A DNA stretch of 64,000 bases from Candidatus Methanoplasma sp. (lineage in GTDB: Archaea > Thermoplasmatota > Thermoplasmata > Methanomassiliicoccales > Methanomethylophilaceae): assembly GCA_031256955.1 (NCBI GenBank), contig JAIRPP010000016.1, forward strand, positions 1 through 64,000, given 5' to 3'. Position numbers and translations under genes: made by a program. The notes beneath the pieces were generated by a model. That model worked only from the letters and a program-made list of their open reading frames with translations. It ran no database searches and was not told where the DNA came from. Of the stretch, positions 15,271 through 24,440 are shown piece after piece (within the stretch, counting starts at the first letter, position 1; every line of letters begins with the position of its first letter).

Positions 15271-16416
15271 ATGAAGCGCTCGATCTCCGTCGTGATAAAG
15301 CCGACCCTGGCCTGCAACCTCAGCTGCAGGCACTGCTATCACGCCGGCGACGACAGGTCCGGCGCCCCGGTCGGCATGGATCGGCTCGACAGGCTTTTCG
15401 GGCTCCTGTCGGAGGAGTACGAGTCCGTATGGTTCATATGGCACGGCGGCGAGCCGCTGCTGCTCCCGCTGAGGTTCTACCGCGACGCGATCCGCCTCCA
15501 GGAGAAATGGTTCGGGAGGGATTCCCACAGGGTGGGCAACACGATACAGACGAACGGGCTCCTCCTGGACAAGAGGATCGCCGACTTCTGCCGCGAGAAG
15601 GAGATCAACATAGGCGTGTCCAGCGAGGGGCCGCTCAGCCGCGCCCTCCGCGGGGAGGAGGGGGGCGCTGAGGAGGGCATAGCCCTCCTGAGGAAGAGGT
15701 CGAACAGGTTCTCCGTCGGCGCGGCGGTCTCGTCGGAGACCGCGTCCGGGCAGCCGGCGATCTACAGGCATTTCATGGAGATGGGGGTGGCGGTGTCGCT
15801 CTCCCCCGTGACCCCCTGCGGCGGCGGGTGCCCGGGCCCGTCCCTCGCCCCGGACCCGGGAGAGTACATACGGTCGAGCATAGAGGCGTTCGACGAATGG
15901 CTGTGGGACCCCTCCGCGGAGGCCCCGCTGATCCCGCACTACCTCTACGCGCTCAGCGCGCTGGGGGAGCCGGCGGAGTCGGACTGCGCCCACTCGTCGT
16001 GCCTGACCAGGTGGATCTGCATGTATCCCAACGGCGACCTGTACCCGTGCGCCAAGGGCGGGATCCCGGAGTTCAGGCTGTGCAACCTGGACGACATAGC
16101 GCGCGTGTCGGACGCGTTCTCCACGGAGGCGTTCAGGAGGATCCTCCTGGGGACGGTCGCCAGGAGGGAGAAGTGCAGGCCGTGCCCCCTCTACGAGAGC
16201 TGCGGGGGCGGATGCAGCGTGGACGCTCACCGCGAGGGGCGCCTGGAGGACTGCGGGGGCGCCTCCTGCAGGATCTTCAGGGAGGTGTTCTCCCACGTCA
16301 AGGGCGAGATCGACGGGATCGCGGGGGGCGGATCGGACCTCTCGGAATGCAACAGGTTCGTCCGCGACGCGGTCATAGGCAGGCTGGTGGGCCCGGGCGG
16401 AGAGAGGCCCGCCTGA
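15271..16416 (+). CDS. Radical SAM/SPASM peptide-maturase-like enzyme
   Basis: 381 aa. The radical SAM cluster motif CNLSCRHC is at residues 15-22 and the GGEP motif is in WHGGEPLLLP. The C-terminal half has SPASM-type Cys ligands: CAHSSCLTRWICMYP with LYPC, then CRPCPLYESCGGGCS and a final C-x4-C. This matches the family of anaerobic sulfatase maturases and RiPP thioether-forming enzymes. The 7-base spacing after the Cys-rich peptide gene makes that peptide the likely substrate. It acts in the cytoplasm with S-adenosylmethionine and 4Fe-4S clusters. Exact reaction is inferred. Confidence 0.85.
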   Translation: MKRSISVVIKPTLACNLSCRHCYHAGDDRSGAPVGMDRLDRLFGLLSEEYESVWFIWHGGEPLLLPLRFYRDAIRLQEKWFGRDSHRVGNTIQTNGLLLDKRIADFCREKEINIGVSSEGPLSRALRGEEGGAEEGIALLRKRSNRFSVGAAVSSETASGQPAIYRHFMEMGVAVSLSPVTPCGGGCPGPSLAPDPGEYIRSSIEAFDEWLWDPSAEAPLIPHYLYALSALGEPAESDCAHSSCLTRWICMYPNGDLYPCAKGGIPEFRLCNLDDIARVSDAFSTEAFRRILLGTVARREKCRPCPLYESCGGGCSVDAHREGRLEDCGGASCRIFREVFSHVKGEIDGIAGGGSDLSECNRFVRDAVIGRLVGPGGERPA

Positions 16417-16417
16417 G

Positions 16418-16795
16418 TCAGGCGCGGACCGCCAGCGCCTCCACCTCTATCTTCGCGCCCTTGGGTATGGCGCTCACAGCCACGCACGACCTGGCGGGAT
16501 GCGGCTCCGCGAACATCCCCTCGTACACGCGGTTGACGGCGGCGAAGTCCGCCATGTCCGCGAGGAATATCCTCACCGACACTATCTCCCACCCCTCCCC
16601 GCCCGCCGCGACCACCGCCAGGGCGTTGGATATCGCGAGCCTCGCCTGATCCTCTATGGAATCCGGCATGGCCCCGGTGGCGGGGTCTATCGGGATCTGG
16701 CCCGACGTCGCCAGGATCGATCCTGCCCGCGCCCCCTGGGAGTAGGGGCCGATCGCGCGGGGCGCGCCGCCCGTCGATATGGGGTCCATGCTCAT
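16418..16795 (-). CDS. ridA: RidA family enamine/imine deaminase
   Basis: 125 aa. The family blocks are clear: [25 protein letters not shown], then [21 protein letters not shown] and [22 protein letters not shown], with the catalytic Arg in the PARSCV segment. RidA hydrolyses reactive 2-aminoacrylate and related imines made by PLP enzymes. Its ATG overlaps the stop of metA by ATGA, so the two are coupled; this suits methionine synthesis, where PLP chemistry makes such imines. Cytosolic trimer in known members. Confidence 0.92.
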   Translation of the reverse strand: MSMDPISTGGAPRAIGPYSQGARAGSILATSGQIPIDPATGAMPDSIEDQARLAISNALAVVAAGGEGWEIVSVRIFLADMADFAAVNRVYEGMFAEPHPARSCVAVSAIPKGAKIEVEALAVRA

Positions 16796-17724
16796 CCCTC
16801 CGCCCCGGGCCTGCCTATGTCGTCCAGGTCGTACGGGGTGCGCTGATAGACGAAGTAGTTCAGCCAGTTGGTGAACAGGAGCGTGGCGTGCGCCCTCCAG
16901 TTGACCACGGGGTCCCTGCGCGGGTCGTCGTCTGGGAAGTAGTTCGCGGGCATCTCCGGGCTCATGCCCTTCTTGGAGTCCCTCTCGTACTCGAAGGCGA
17001 GCCTGCCCCCGTCGTACTCGAAGTGCCCGGTCACGAACACCTGCGACCTCTCGGACACCACCACCCCGGCCCCCGCCGCCTCCGACTCGGCTATCACGTG
17101 CAGATGGGGGTTGCGGTGCACGTCCGACGACCTGATCTCGGTGTGCCTGGAGTGGGGCATGTGGAATACGTCGTCGAACCCCCTGAAGAGCGGGTCGTCC
17201 CTGACCACGGTCCTGTGCTCGAATATGCCCGACATCTTCTTCTCCAAGGGGTATTTCGGGATCCCGTAGTGATGGTAAAGCCCCGCCTGCGCGCCCCAGC
17301 ATATGTACAGTGAGGAGCAGGCGTTGGTCAGGGACCAGTCCATGATGCCGCACAGCTCGTCCCAGTAGTCCACCTGCTCGAACTCCAGGTTCTCGACGGG
17401 CGCGCCGGTGACTATCAGCCCGTCGAACTTCTCCCCTCTGATGTCGTCGAACCTGCGGTAGAACCTGTCCAGGTACTCCTGCGACGTGTTCTTGGACCTG
17501 TGCGAGGCCATCTGGAGGAAGGTTATGTCGGTCTGCAGGGGGCTGTTGCTGAGCAGCCTCAGTATCTGTATCTCCGTCTCCACCTTGGTCGGCATGAGGT
17601 TCAGTATGGCTATCCTCAGGGGGCGTATGTCCTGATGGACCGCCCTCTCCTCCCTCATGACGAATATGTTCTCCGATTCCAGCGCGGCCACCGCCGGAAG
17701 GTCGTCCGGAATTCTTATGGGCAC
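16792..17724 (-). CDS. metA: Homoserine O-acetyltransferase (MetA type)
   Basis: 310 aa. MetA fold with N-terminal [13 protein letters not shown] and the catalytic Cys142 in YICWGAQAG; the His and Glu of the triad are in [10 protein letters not shown] (234 and 236). The residue that sets acyl choice is Glu111 in [10 protein letters not shown]; MetA enzymes with Glu here use acetyl-CoA, while Gly marks succinyl-CoA users. So this should make O-acetylhomoserine for methionine synthesis. Forms an operon with ridA. Confidence 0.93.
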   Translation of the reverse strand: MPIRIPDDLPAVAALESENIFVMREERAVHQDIRPLRIAILNLMPTKVETEIQILRLLSNSPLQTDITFLQMASHRSKNTSQEYLDRFYRRFDDIRGEKFDGLIVTGAPVENLEFEQVDYWDELCGIMDWSLTNACSSLYICWGAQAGLYHHYGIPKYPLEKKMSGIFEHRTVVRDDPLFRGFDDVFHMPHSRHTEIRSSDVHRNPHLHVIAESEAAGAGVVVSERSQVFVTGHFEYDGGRLAFEYERDSKKGMSPEMPANYFPDDDPRRDPVVNWRAHATLLFTNWLNYFVYQRTPYDLDDIGRPGAEG

Positions 17725-17917
17725 TTCTCTCTCCTCCAGTGTGGTTTCGATGTACGCTCTCCATATTTATGTATCTATCGAATATTATTTCATAAAATAT
17801 TCATTTACGAATTATTTAATCCGATTCGGGCCGCGCCGCGGGCGATCCCGGGCGCAGGCTACGGCCGTGCGCGTTCTTTGCCATGGGTTATTATAAAGGG
17901 AGGATATGGGGAGGGGC

Positions 17918-19315
17918 ATGGACGCGGGCCCGTCGCACGCAGGCAGGGACACGCGCACCGCCCTGGCGGCGTGCTGCGCCGGCATACTCCTGCTGCCCCT
18001 AATGAGCACGATGATGAACCTCGCGCTGGTCCACATCGGCGGCGAATTCGGGGTGGGGTCGCACTCCCTCGCGATGGTCAACACCGCTTTCCTGCTCTCG
18101 TCCGTGGTTGCGATGGTCCCCGTGGCCCGCCTCTCGGACATACACGGCCGCAAGAAGGCCATGGCGGCCGGGCTGGTGGTCACGGTGGCGGGCGCGCTCA
18201 CCGGGGCGTTCTGCCCGTCCTTCGAGTTCCTGCTCGCCTCGCGGTTCGTCATGGGGATCGGGTCCGCGGCGGTATCCGTCTCCGCCATGGCGTTCATAAC
18301 GGAGGTCTTCCCGCCGGAGAGGCGCGGGTGGGCCATAGGCGTGTACACCACGTTCATATATCTCGGCATAGCCGTGGGCCCGACGCTGGGCGGGGTCATG
18401 TCGGACACCGTTGGCTGGAGGAGCCTGTTCTTCTTCATGGTCCCGTTCGCGGTCGCGTCGCTCCTCCTGCTGTACAGGTTCAAGGGGGACGTCGTCGTAG
18501 ACGGGCGCGGGAAGATGGACTTCCCGGGATCGGTGGCGTACGGCGCCGCCGTCTTCCTGACCATGTACGGCGTGATCAACCTGCCTGAACTATGGGCGTT
18601 CGGAGCCATGGCGGCGGGGCTGGTCGCCCTCGCGGCGTTCGTGTTTATGATGCGGGGCAGGGAGTCCCCCGTCCTGAACCTGTCGATATTCAGGCACGCG
18701 GTGTTCTCCAGGTCGTGCCTGGTGGCGTTCATGAACTACGCCTCGTCGTACTCCGTGTCCTTCTTCATGGCGCTGTACCTCCAGAGCATAGGCGCGCTGA
18801 CGGCGTCGCAGGCGGGCATGGTGATGCTCGTGCAGCCGGCGTTCCAGGTGGCGCTCAGCACGGTCTCCGGGAGCCTGTCCGACAGGATATCGGACAAGCG
18901 CATCCTGCCCACCGCGGGCATGGCGCTCACCGCCGCCGCCGTCTTCATGATAATGATGCTTGGGATGGAGGCGAACTACGCCTACATCGCGGTCGTGCTG
19001 GTCCTGCTGGGGGTGGGGTACGGCATATTCTCCGCCCCGAACAGCAACGCGGTCATGTCGTCCGTCCCGCCCAGGAACCGCGGCGAGGCGTCCGCGATGC
19101 TGGCCGTCGTCCGCCAGGCGGGCATGATGGTCAGCATGAGCGTCGCCATGCTCTGCATATCCTTCATAATGGGGTCCACGGACGACCTGGGGCCCGACAC
19201 GTTCGGCGACTTCATAAGCGTGATAAGGGCCGCGTTCGCGGTGTGCCTCGCGATGTGCGTCATAGGGACGGCGGTGTCGTGGTTCCGCGGGAAGGACGCC
19301 TCCTCGCCCGCGTGA
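17918..19315 (+). CDS. MFS drug/solute exporter (DHA2-like)
   Basis: About 465 aa with 13-14 hydrophobic segments. The loop motif ARLSDIHGRKKAM between segments 2 and 3 and the motif GIGSAAVSVS in segment 4 fit the EmrB/QacA (DHA2) branch of proton-coupled exporters; GPTLGGVMSDTVGWRSLFF is motif C of antiporters. TATA at about 17888-17894 predicts a leaderless start at 17918; ATG 17906 is the longer alternative. Substrate unknown. It is the nearest exporter to the candidate peptide genes, but 1.5 kb away and not in their operon. Confidence 0.85.
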   Translation: MDAGPSHAGRDTRTALAACCAGILLLPLMSTMMNLALVHIGGEFGVGSHSLAMVNTAFLLSSVVAMVPVARLSDIHGRKKAMAAGLVVTVAGALTGAFCPSFEFLLASRFVMGIGSAAVSVSAMAFITEVFPPERRGWAIGVYTTFIYLGIAVGPTLGGVMSDTVGWRSLFFFMVPFAVASLLLLYRFKGDVVVDGRGKMDFPGSVAYGAAVFLTMYGVINLPELWAFGAMAAGLVALAAFVFMMRGRESPVLNLSIFRHAVFSRSCLVAFMNYASSYSVSFFMALYLQSIGALTASQAGMVMLVQPAFQVALSTVSGSLSDRISDKRILPTAGMALTAAAVFMIMMLGMEANYAYIAVVLVLLGVGYGIFSAPNSNAVMSSVPPRNRGEASAMLAVVRQAGMMVSMSVAMLCISFIMGSTDDLGPDTFGDFISVIRAAFAVCLAMCVIGTAVSWFRGKDASSPA

Positions 19316-19420
19316 CCGCCATCCGTCTCGCCGTCCCCGAATATGGTGGATATAGGGCCTCCTAATTAGGAAATCCATAAGACAAGTCTCTTAAATAAGA
19401 CATAATCCATGGCAATTCCG

Positions 19421-20479
19421 ATGACGGAAGCGTCGGCCTCGAACTACGAGTACCAGCGGATAATAGTGGCAGTCGGCGCGATGCTCCTGCTGATCAAGTT
19501 CTTCGCCTATTTCCTCACGAACTCCGTCGCGATACTCACGGACGCGCTCGAGAGCATAGTCAACGTCGTCGCGGGGGCGGTCGGACTCTACGCCCTGTAC
19601 CTCTCGTCCAAGCCCGCGGACAGGGACCACCCCTACGGCCACGGGAAGGCCGAGGTCATATCCGCCACCGTGGAGGGCTCCATGATAGCCGTCGCGGGGG
19701 CGGTCATACTGTTCGAGGCCTCCAGGCGCCTGGTGAGCCCCGAGGGGGTCAGAGGCATAGACGTGGGCATCGCGCTCGTGCTGATGACCGCCCTGACCAA
19801 CTACCTCATGGGCAGGGGAGCCATATCCCGCGGGCGCAAGACCAGGTCCATAGCCCTGGAGTCCAGCGGCAGGCACCTGTGCACGGACACGTACTCGTCC
19901 ATAGGCATCGTCATAGGGCTGTCCGCGGTGTACGCCACCGACCTCATGGGCTACGACATGCAGTGGCTGGACCCCGCGGTCGCCCTCCTGTTCGGGGCCC
20001 TGATCATGTGGACCGGGGCCAAGGTCGTGAAGAAGGCGGTGGACGACATAATGGACAAGGCGGACAGGGAGATCCTCTCCCAGATCGTGGCGTGCCTCAA
20101 CGAGCACCGCTCCGACGACTGGATAGACATCCACAGCCTCCGCGTGATAAAGTACGGAAGCTCGATGCACGTCGAGATGCACGCGACGATGCCGTTCAGC
20201 ATGACCATAGAGGAGGAGGAGGCCCAGAAGAGGAACCTGCACGAGGCCGTGGCGTCCCGCTACGGCGACTCCGTGGACCTCCTGGTCATGCCCGAGCCGT
20301 GCAAGGAGTTCTCGTGCGTGCACTGCGGGCGCGACTGCGGCTCCAGGAGGGCCAGGTTCGTGGGCAGGGTCAGGTGGACCATAGAGAACCTCTCCCAGGA
20401 GCACCAGCACGCCTACGGGAACTACGTGGTGATCGGCCCCTCGGCCCCGCCCGCGAGGCCTCGCGAGAACCAGGAATGA
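19421..20479 (+). CDS. Cation diffusion facilitator (CDF) metal efflux protein
   Basis: 352 aa. Six membrane segments with the CDF metal-site motifs: LTDALESIVNV in segment 2 and HPYGHGKAEV after segment 3, then a cytoplasmic C-terminal domain (HVEMHATMPF) and a Cys-rich end (CKEFSCVHCGRDCGS) that may bind or sense metal. It exports divalent metals such as Zn, Mn or Fe in exchange for protons. TATA-like CTTAAATA at 19390-19397 points to ATG 19421; ATG 19409 is the longer option. The Cys cluster at the tail is not typical of the core family. Confidence 0.88.
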   Translation: MTEASASNYEYQRIIVAVGAMLLLIKFFAYFLTNSVAILTDALESIVNVVAGAVGLYALYLSSKPADRDHPYGHGKAEVISATVEGSMIAVAGAVILFEASRRLVSPEGVRGIDVGIALVLMTALTNYLMGRGAISRGRKTRSIALESSGRHLCTDTYSSIGIVIGLSAVYATDLMGYDMQWLDPAVALLFGALIMWTGAKVVKKAVDDIMDKADREILSQIVACLNEHRSDDWIDIHSLRVIKYGSSMHVEMHATMPFSMTIEEEEAQKRNLHEAVASRYGDSVDLLVMPEPCKEFSCVHCGRDCGSRRARFVGRVRWTIENLSQEHQHAYGNYVVIGPSAPPARPRENQE

Positions 20480-20504
20480 AATACTCGGTGCGCGATGCGC
20501 AGGC

Positions 20505-21098
20505 ATGCTGTTCGACCGGAAGGGGGGCGCCCCCCCGGAGATATCCCGCTTCGGCCTCTCCGCATGGCACGCGGGCCTGAGCGACATAGACAAGGCCAAG
20601 GCCGCGAGGTACGCCGGCGGCGGGCCTTCCTCTCGATCCGAGTTCGCGGTCTCGTTCATGAGGAGGGCGAACGAGGACCACAACTTCTCGATATCCGCGT
20701 CCCTGGGCTCTCACCTGCTCGGCGCGCTCGCGGGGATGGAGAGGTTCAGGCTGATAGAGGAGCTGGTCGTCGCCCGCTTCGGCATGGGGGACTACGCCGG
20801 GTGCCTGGAGGCCTGCGACGCGGGCCTGGAGATGATCGGCGAGGTCCTCGGAGAGCTCAAGGCGGAGAGCGGCGGCGAGGTGCCCGAGAGGCTCTGCTGC
20901 AGGAACTACAAGATAAACGCGCTGGTCGGCGCGATGCACGACTACGACGGGGGGGACGCCGCCCTGGACGGGTTCGTGTCCATGGGGATCCTGTCGGCGG
21001 AGGACGCGGAGTTCCGCAAGCGCAGCCACAGGATATACAGGCTGCAGAGGTCCTTCGACGGCATATACTCGCTCAGGCCGAAGGACGGGGATTCATAA
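20505..21098 (+). CDS. Hypothetical protein, TPR-like helical
   Basis: 197 aa, no recognised domain. Predicted mostly helical; the region AGCLEACDAGLEMIGEVL resembles a TPR-like helix pair. Three Cys near 130 (RLCCRN) stand out. No signal or membrane segment. It lies 25 bases after the CDF transporter gene on the same strand and could be co-transcribed, and is convergent with the next gene (overlap of 6 bases). Function unknown. Confidence 0.6.
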   Translation: MLFDRKGGAPPEISRFGLSAWHAGLSDIDKAKAARYAGGGPSSRSEFAVSFMRRANEDHNFSISASLGSHLLGALAGMERFRLIEELVVARFGMGDYAGCLEACDAGLEMIGEVLGELKAESGGEVPERLCCRNYKINALVGAMHDYDGGDAALDGFVSMGILSAEDAEFRKRSHRIYRLQRSFDGIYSLRPKDGDS

Positions 21099-21428
21099 GA
21101 GGCCCTTCCACCCGATCATGGGGATCACGTCTATGGCGGGCTCCTCGTACGGGTGGATCCCGAGTATCCGGCGGACCGCCTCGCCCGCATCCGCCTCCCT
21201 GGCGACGAACTCGATCCTGACCTCGTCGGCGACCGCGACCTCCCCGGGGGCCCCGATGTACGGGTTCGACCCCTCCAGCGGCCTCCAGGTCCCCCTGACG
21301 CCCGTCAGGGAGAACACCCTGTCGTACCCCGGGTAGACCGCCCCCGCCAGGTCCGCGAGGGAGTCCATTATCCTCTCGGCGAACTCCGCGGGCGCGCAGA
21401 CGGCTATCTTGCATACCCTCTCGGTCAT
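21093..21428 (-). CDS. YqfO/NIF3 C-terminal-domain-like protein
   Basis: 111 aa. The blocks FRPLEG-like TWRPLEGSNPYIGAPGEV, VRIEFVARE and HPYEEPAIDVIPM are those of the small CutA-like domain that is inserted in NIF3 proteins and also exists alone. It usually forms trimers; the role of the stand-alone form is unknown. Its start overlaps the stop of the PHP gene (ATGA), so the two are translated together. Confidence 0.8.
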   Translation of the reverse strand: MTERVCKIAVCAPAEFAERIMDSLADLAGAVYPGYDRVFSLTGVRGTWRPLEGSNPYIGAPGEVAVADEVRIEFVAREADAGEAVRRILGIHPYEEPAIDVIPMIGWKGLL

Positions 21429-22432
21429 TCGTTCGTCCCCGCGGCCCCGGGCCTCGCTCCGAAGCGGGGCCGCTGCGCCTCGCCGCCGCCGAGGGCGCGC
21501 GCGGTCGCCTCCTCTATGCGCCTCACGAGGCAGGGCAGGTCCTTCTGCTTGCGGTGCGCCAGCAGGCTGACGTAGGCGTTCGTGGCGACCGACGCGGTGA
21601 TCATCACGGGCGGCATGACGTATATCGCCCCGCCTATTATGCCCGCGATCTTCTTCGCCCCGTCGTCTATGCCGTTGATCCTCTTGAATAGCGGGTTGTC
21701 GTCGCCCAGGCCCCCCTTCAGGGACCTGTATAGGAGCTTCTGCCCCCCGCGGACGACCTCCATGCTCCATTTGACCGTCTCCAGGACCGGGGTCGCGACC
21801 CCCCTGGCGGCGGTGGTCTTCCTCAGCACCGACTTCCTGAACTCGTCCGCGGTCCCTCCCTCGAACTCCGTCCAGCAGTAGCCGGCCGCGCGCGTGGAGT
21901 GCGCGTCGCTGCCCGCCATGCGCGCCCAGCGCCCGGGGCACGCGTCGGCCACGGTCCGCGCGGCCTTGTTGGCGTACCTGTCGGGATGGCCCCCGTTTAT
22001 GACCTCGATCCCGTCCAGGTCCGCGGAGGAGACCCTCTCCTTGATCCCGGGGACGTGCGCGGAGAACGGGTGCGGGGCGACGGTCAGCCCGCCCTGCGAG
22101 CGGATCTCGTCTATGGTCTCGTCCAGGGAGAGGTCCCTCTCTATCCTCTCGGTGAGGAACAGCCCTATGATCTCCCCTTCCAGGGTGTTTATCTCCTCCC
22201 CTATGACGACCTCTATGCCTCCGATCCTCTCGGCGTAGGCGCGGGCCTTGAACGCGCCCTCGGTCTCGTTGTGGTCGGTTATGCAGAGGACGTCCATGCC
22301 GTTGGACTTGGCGCGGTCCACCTGGGCCTCGGGGGGCGACACGGATTCCGGGAAGGGGAGACAGCGCAGAACCTTGCTCATGCCCGAATATATGGTGTGG
22401 ACATGAGTGTCCGCTTTGCCTATGCAACCCAT
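21425..22432 (-). CDS. PHP-domain metal-dependent phosphoesterase
   Basis: 335 aa. Metal-binding PHP motifs: DTHVHTIYSG at residues 8-17, ITDHNETEG near 50, GEEIN near 78, APHPF near 118 and GSDAH near 174. The family hydrolyses phosphate mono- and diesters, such as nucleotides or histidinol phosphate. After residue 210 there is a helical, partly hydrophobic extension (GAKKIAGIIGGAIYVMPPVMITASV) that looks like a membrane anchor, which is unusual for PHP proteins. Substrate unknown. Confidence 0.83.
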   Translation of the reverse strand: MGCIGKADTHVHTIYSGMSKVLRCLPFPESVSPPEAQVDRAKSNGMDVLCITDHNETEGAFKARAYAERIGGIEVVIGEEINTLEGEIIGLFLTERIERDLSLDETIDEIRSQGGLTVAPHPFSAHVPGIKERVSSADLDGIEVINGGHPDRYANKAARTVADACPGRWARMAGSDAHSTRAAGYCWTEFEGGTADEFRKSVLRKTTAARGVATPVLETVKWSMEVVRGGQKLLYRSLKGGLGDDNPLFKRINGIDDGAKKIAGIIGGAIYVMPPVMITASVATNAYVSLLAHRKQKDLPCLVRRIEEATARALGGGEAQRPRFGARPGAAGTNE

Positions 22433-22485
22433 GTCTCGGCATTGACCCTTTCCGATTTATAGCTTTTCGATAGACTGAGAGAGGC

Positions 22486-22505
22486 GGGAGGCCCCGGGGC
22501 TTCCC
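22486..22505. terminator. GC-rich hairpin between ABCE1 and PHP genes
   Basis: GGGAGGCCCC and GGGGCTTCCC form a 10-bp inverted repeat with one mismatch and no loop spacing beyond the centre. It lies just past the ABCE1 stop on the minus strand; a T-run is weak, so its role as a terminator is tentative. Confidence 0.3.
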
Positions 22506-22551
22506 GTTTGCCGCATCCCGGGGATCTGGGCGCGGATCCGGGCCCAGCCCC

Positions 22552-24315
22552 TCAGGAGTAGTAGTACTCCCCGGCGGCCTTCTGCTCCCGGTCCAGCCTG
22601 GAGTCCGGCTTGTTGATCCTGGGCCTCCTGGTGTCCGCGTCCCTCCTGAAAGTTATGTCCACCGCCGACAGGAACCTGTTCATGCCCTCCCTCATGTCGA
22701 ACGGGCCGTCGCCCCTCCCCCTGCGCCCGGGCTCGCCCCCGAACACCATCATCGAGTCCGACACCATGTCCAGGAAATAGATGTCGTGGTCGACGATCAT
22801 CCCGCTCTTCCCGGTCTTCTCCATCATCCGCCTTATGGTCCTGGCGGCGTTCATCCTCTGGTCGGAGTCTAGGTACGCCGACGGCTCGTCGAACAGGTAC
22901 ATGTCCGCCTCGGCCGCGAGGCACATGGCTATCGCCACCCTCTGGAGCTCCCCCCCGGAGAGGTTCCTGACCTCCCTGTCCATCAGCTGCTTCATCCCCA
23001 GCGGGTTCATCACCTCTCCCTCGAAGAATCCGGAGGACACCGTGTCGTAATTCGGGTACAGCGCGTCCCTGACTGTGCCCTCCAGGTCCGCGCTTATGTA
23101 CTGCGGCTTGTACGAAACCTTCAGGGCCTTGTGGACCTCCCCCTCGTCCGGCTCCAGCGCGCCCGCCAGTATCTTGACGAACGTCGTCTTCCCGGTGGCG
23201 TTCGGGCCCACCACGCCCACGGACTCCCCCATCTTGACGGAGCCCCTGCCCATCTCCAGCTTGAAGTCTCCCAGCCTCTTTCCGACCGAGTCGAACTCTA
23301 TGAGGTCGGGCGTGTTCCATTCCGCCCTCGGCGGAGACGACGCGAACTCGATCTGCCTGTCCCTGAACCTTATGTTCTCCTCCGGCAGGTAGCCGTCCAG
23401 GTACACGTTTATGGCGGTCCTCACCTGCCTCGGAGCGGTGAACACCCCGTAGGCGCCCTCGGACCCGTAGACTATGCTCACGCTGTCCGCCAGGTAGTCC
23501 AGAACCGCCAGGTCGTGCTCTATGACCATGACCTGCTTCTCCTCCGCCAGGCCCTTCACTATGCGGGCGATCTTGACCCTCTGGTAGATGTCCAGGTACG
23601 ACGTGGGCTCGTCGAAGAAGTACGCGTCCGCGTCGCGCATGACCGTGGCCGCCATGGCCAGCCTCTGCAGCTCCCCCCCGGACAGCTCGGACAGCCCGCG
23701 GTCCAGCACGCCCTTCAGGTCGAACTCCTCCGCCGCCTCCCCGACGGTGAGCCTCTCCTGCACGTTGCCCAGGAGGTCCCTGACCCTCCCCTTGACGCTC
23801 TGGGGGAGCCTGTCCACGTACTGCGGCTTCATGGCGACCCTGGTCCTCCCCGCGTACAGGGCGCTCAGGTAGTCGTGCGTCTCGGTGCCCGCGAAGCGCT
23901 TCAGCACCTCGTCCCTGGACGGGGGGTCCTCGAACCTCCCCAGGTTGGGGGTCTCCATGCCCGACAGTATCTTGATCGCGGTGGTCTTCCCGATCCCGTT
24001 CGGCCCCAGTATGCCCGTGATCGCCCCCTTCCGGGGGACGGCGATCCTGTAGAGGCGGAAGGAGTTCTCGCCGTACTGGTGCACGGTCTCGCCCTTCAGC
24101 TCGTCCGCCAGCCCGATTATCTTCACCGCGTCGAACTGGCATTTGTTCACGCATATGCCGCACCCGTGGCAGAGCGCCTCGGAGATGATCGGCTTCCCCC
24201 TGTCGCCGAACGTTATGCATTCGACGCCGGTCCTCATGAGCGGGCAGAACTTGACGCACTCCTTGTTGCACTTCCTGTTTTGGCATCTGTCCTGCAGCAC
24301 GGCGGCTATTCGCAT
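22552..24315 (-). CDS. Ribosome recycling ATPase ABCE1 (RLI)
   Basis: 587 aa, full length. The N-terminal Fe-S domain has the eight Cys of two 4Fe-4S clusters, ending in CHGCGICVNKC. Two ABC domains follow: Walker A GPNGIGKTT with signature LSGGELQRLA, and GPNATGKTT with LSGGELQRVA, each with a Walker B ending in DEP and the family hinge between them. ABCE1 splits ribosomes after termination by aRF1 in archaea. Relevant here because termination and pyrrolysine readthrough share the A site. Minus-strand single gene. Confidence 0.97.
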   Translation of the reverse strand: MRIAAVLQDRCQNRKCNKECVKFCPLMRTGVECITFGDRGKPIISEALCHGCGICVNKCQFDAVKIIGLADELKGETVHQYGENSFRLYRIAVPRKGAITGILGPNGIGKTTAIKILSGMETPNLGRFEDPPSRDEVLKRFAGTETHDYLSALYAGRTRVAMKPQYVDRLPQSVKGRVRDLLGNVQERLTVGEAAEEFDLKGVLDRGLSELSGGELQRLAMAATVMRDADAYFFDEPTSYLDIYQRVKIARIVKGLAEEKQVMVIEHDLAVLDYLADSVSIVYGSEGAYGVFTAPRQVRTAINVYLDGYLPEENIRFRDRQIEFASSPPRAEWNTPDLIEFDSVGKRLGDFKLEMGRGSVKMGESVGVVGPNATGKTTFVKILAGALEPDEGEVHKALKVSYKPQYISADLEGTVRDALYPNYDTVSSGFFEGEVMNPLGMKQLMDREVRNLSGGELQRVAIAMCLAAEADMYLFDEPSAYLDSDQRMNAARTIRRMMEKTGKSGMIVDHDIYFLDMVSDSMMVFGGEPGRRGRGDGPFDMREGMNRFLSAVDITFRRDADTRRPRINKPDSRLDREQKAAGEYYYS

Positions 24316-24411
24316 GTTGGGGGCTTAACATCGGGCGCGATTTAACGTTTAAGGTCCGGCGGGGGAGGATCCGGCCCCGCGCCCGACGCGCCGGACGGGC
24401 CTAGAGCAACG

Positions 24412-24419
24412 CATTTATG
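24412..24419 (+). promoter_or_regulatory. TATA box of the MATE transporter gene
   Basis: CATTTATG is centred 26 bases before the ATG at 24441, consistent with a leaderless mRNA and with choosing that ATG over the one at 24417. Confidence 0.5.
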
Positions 24420-24440
24420 CCGGGAGGGGCATGGATCGGC

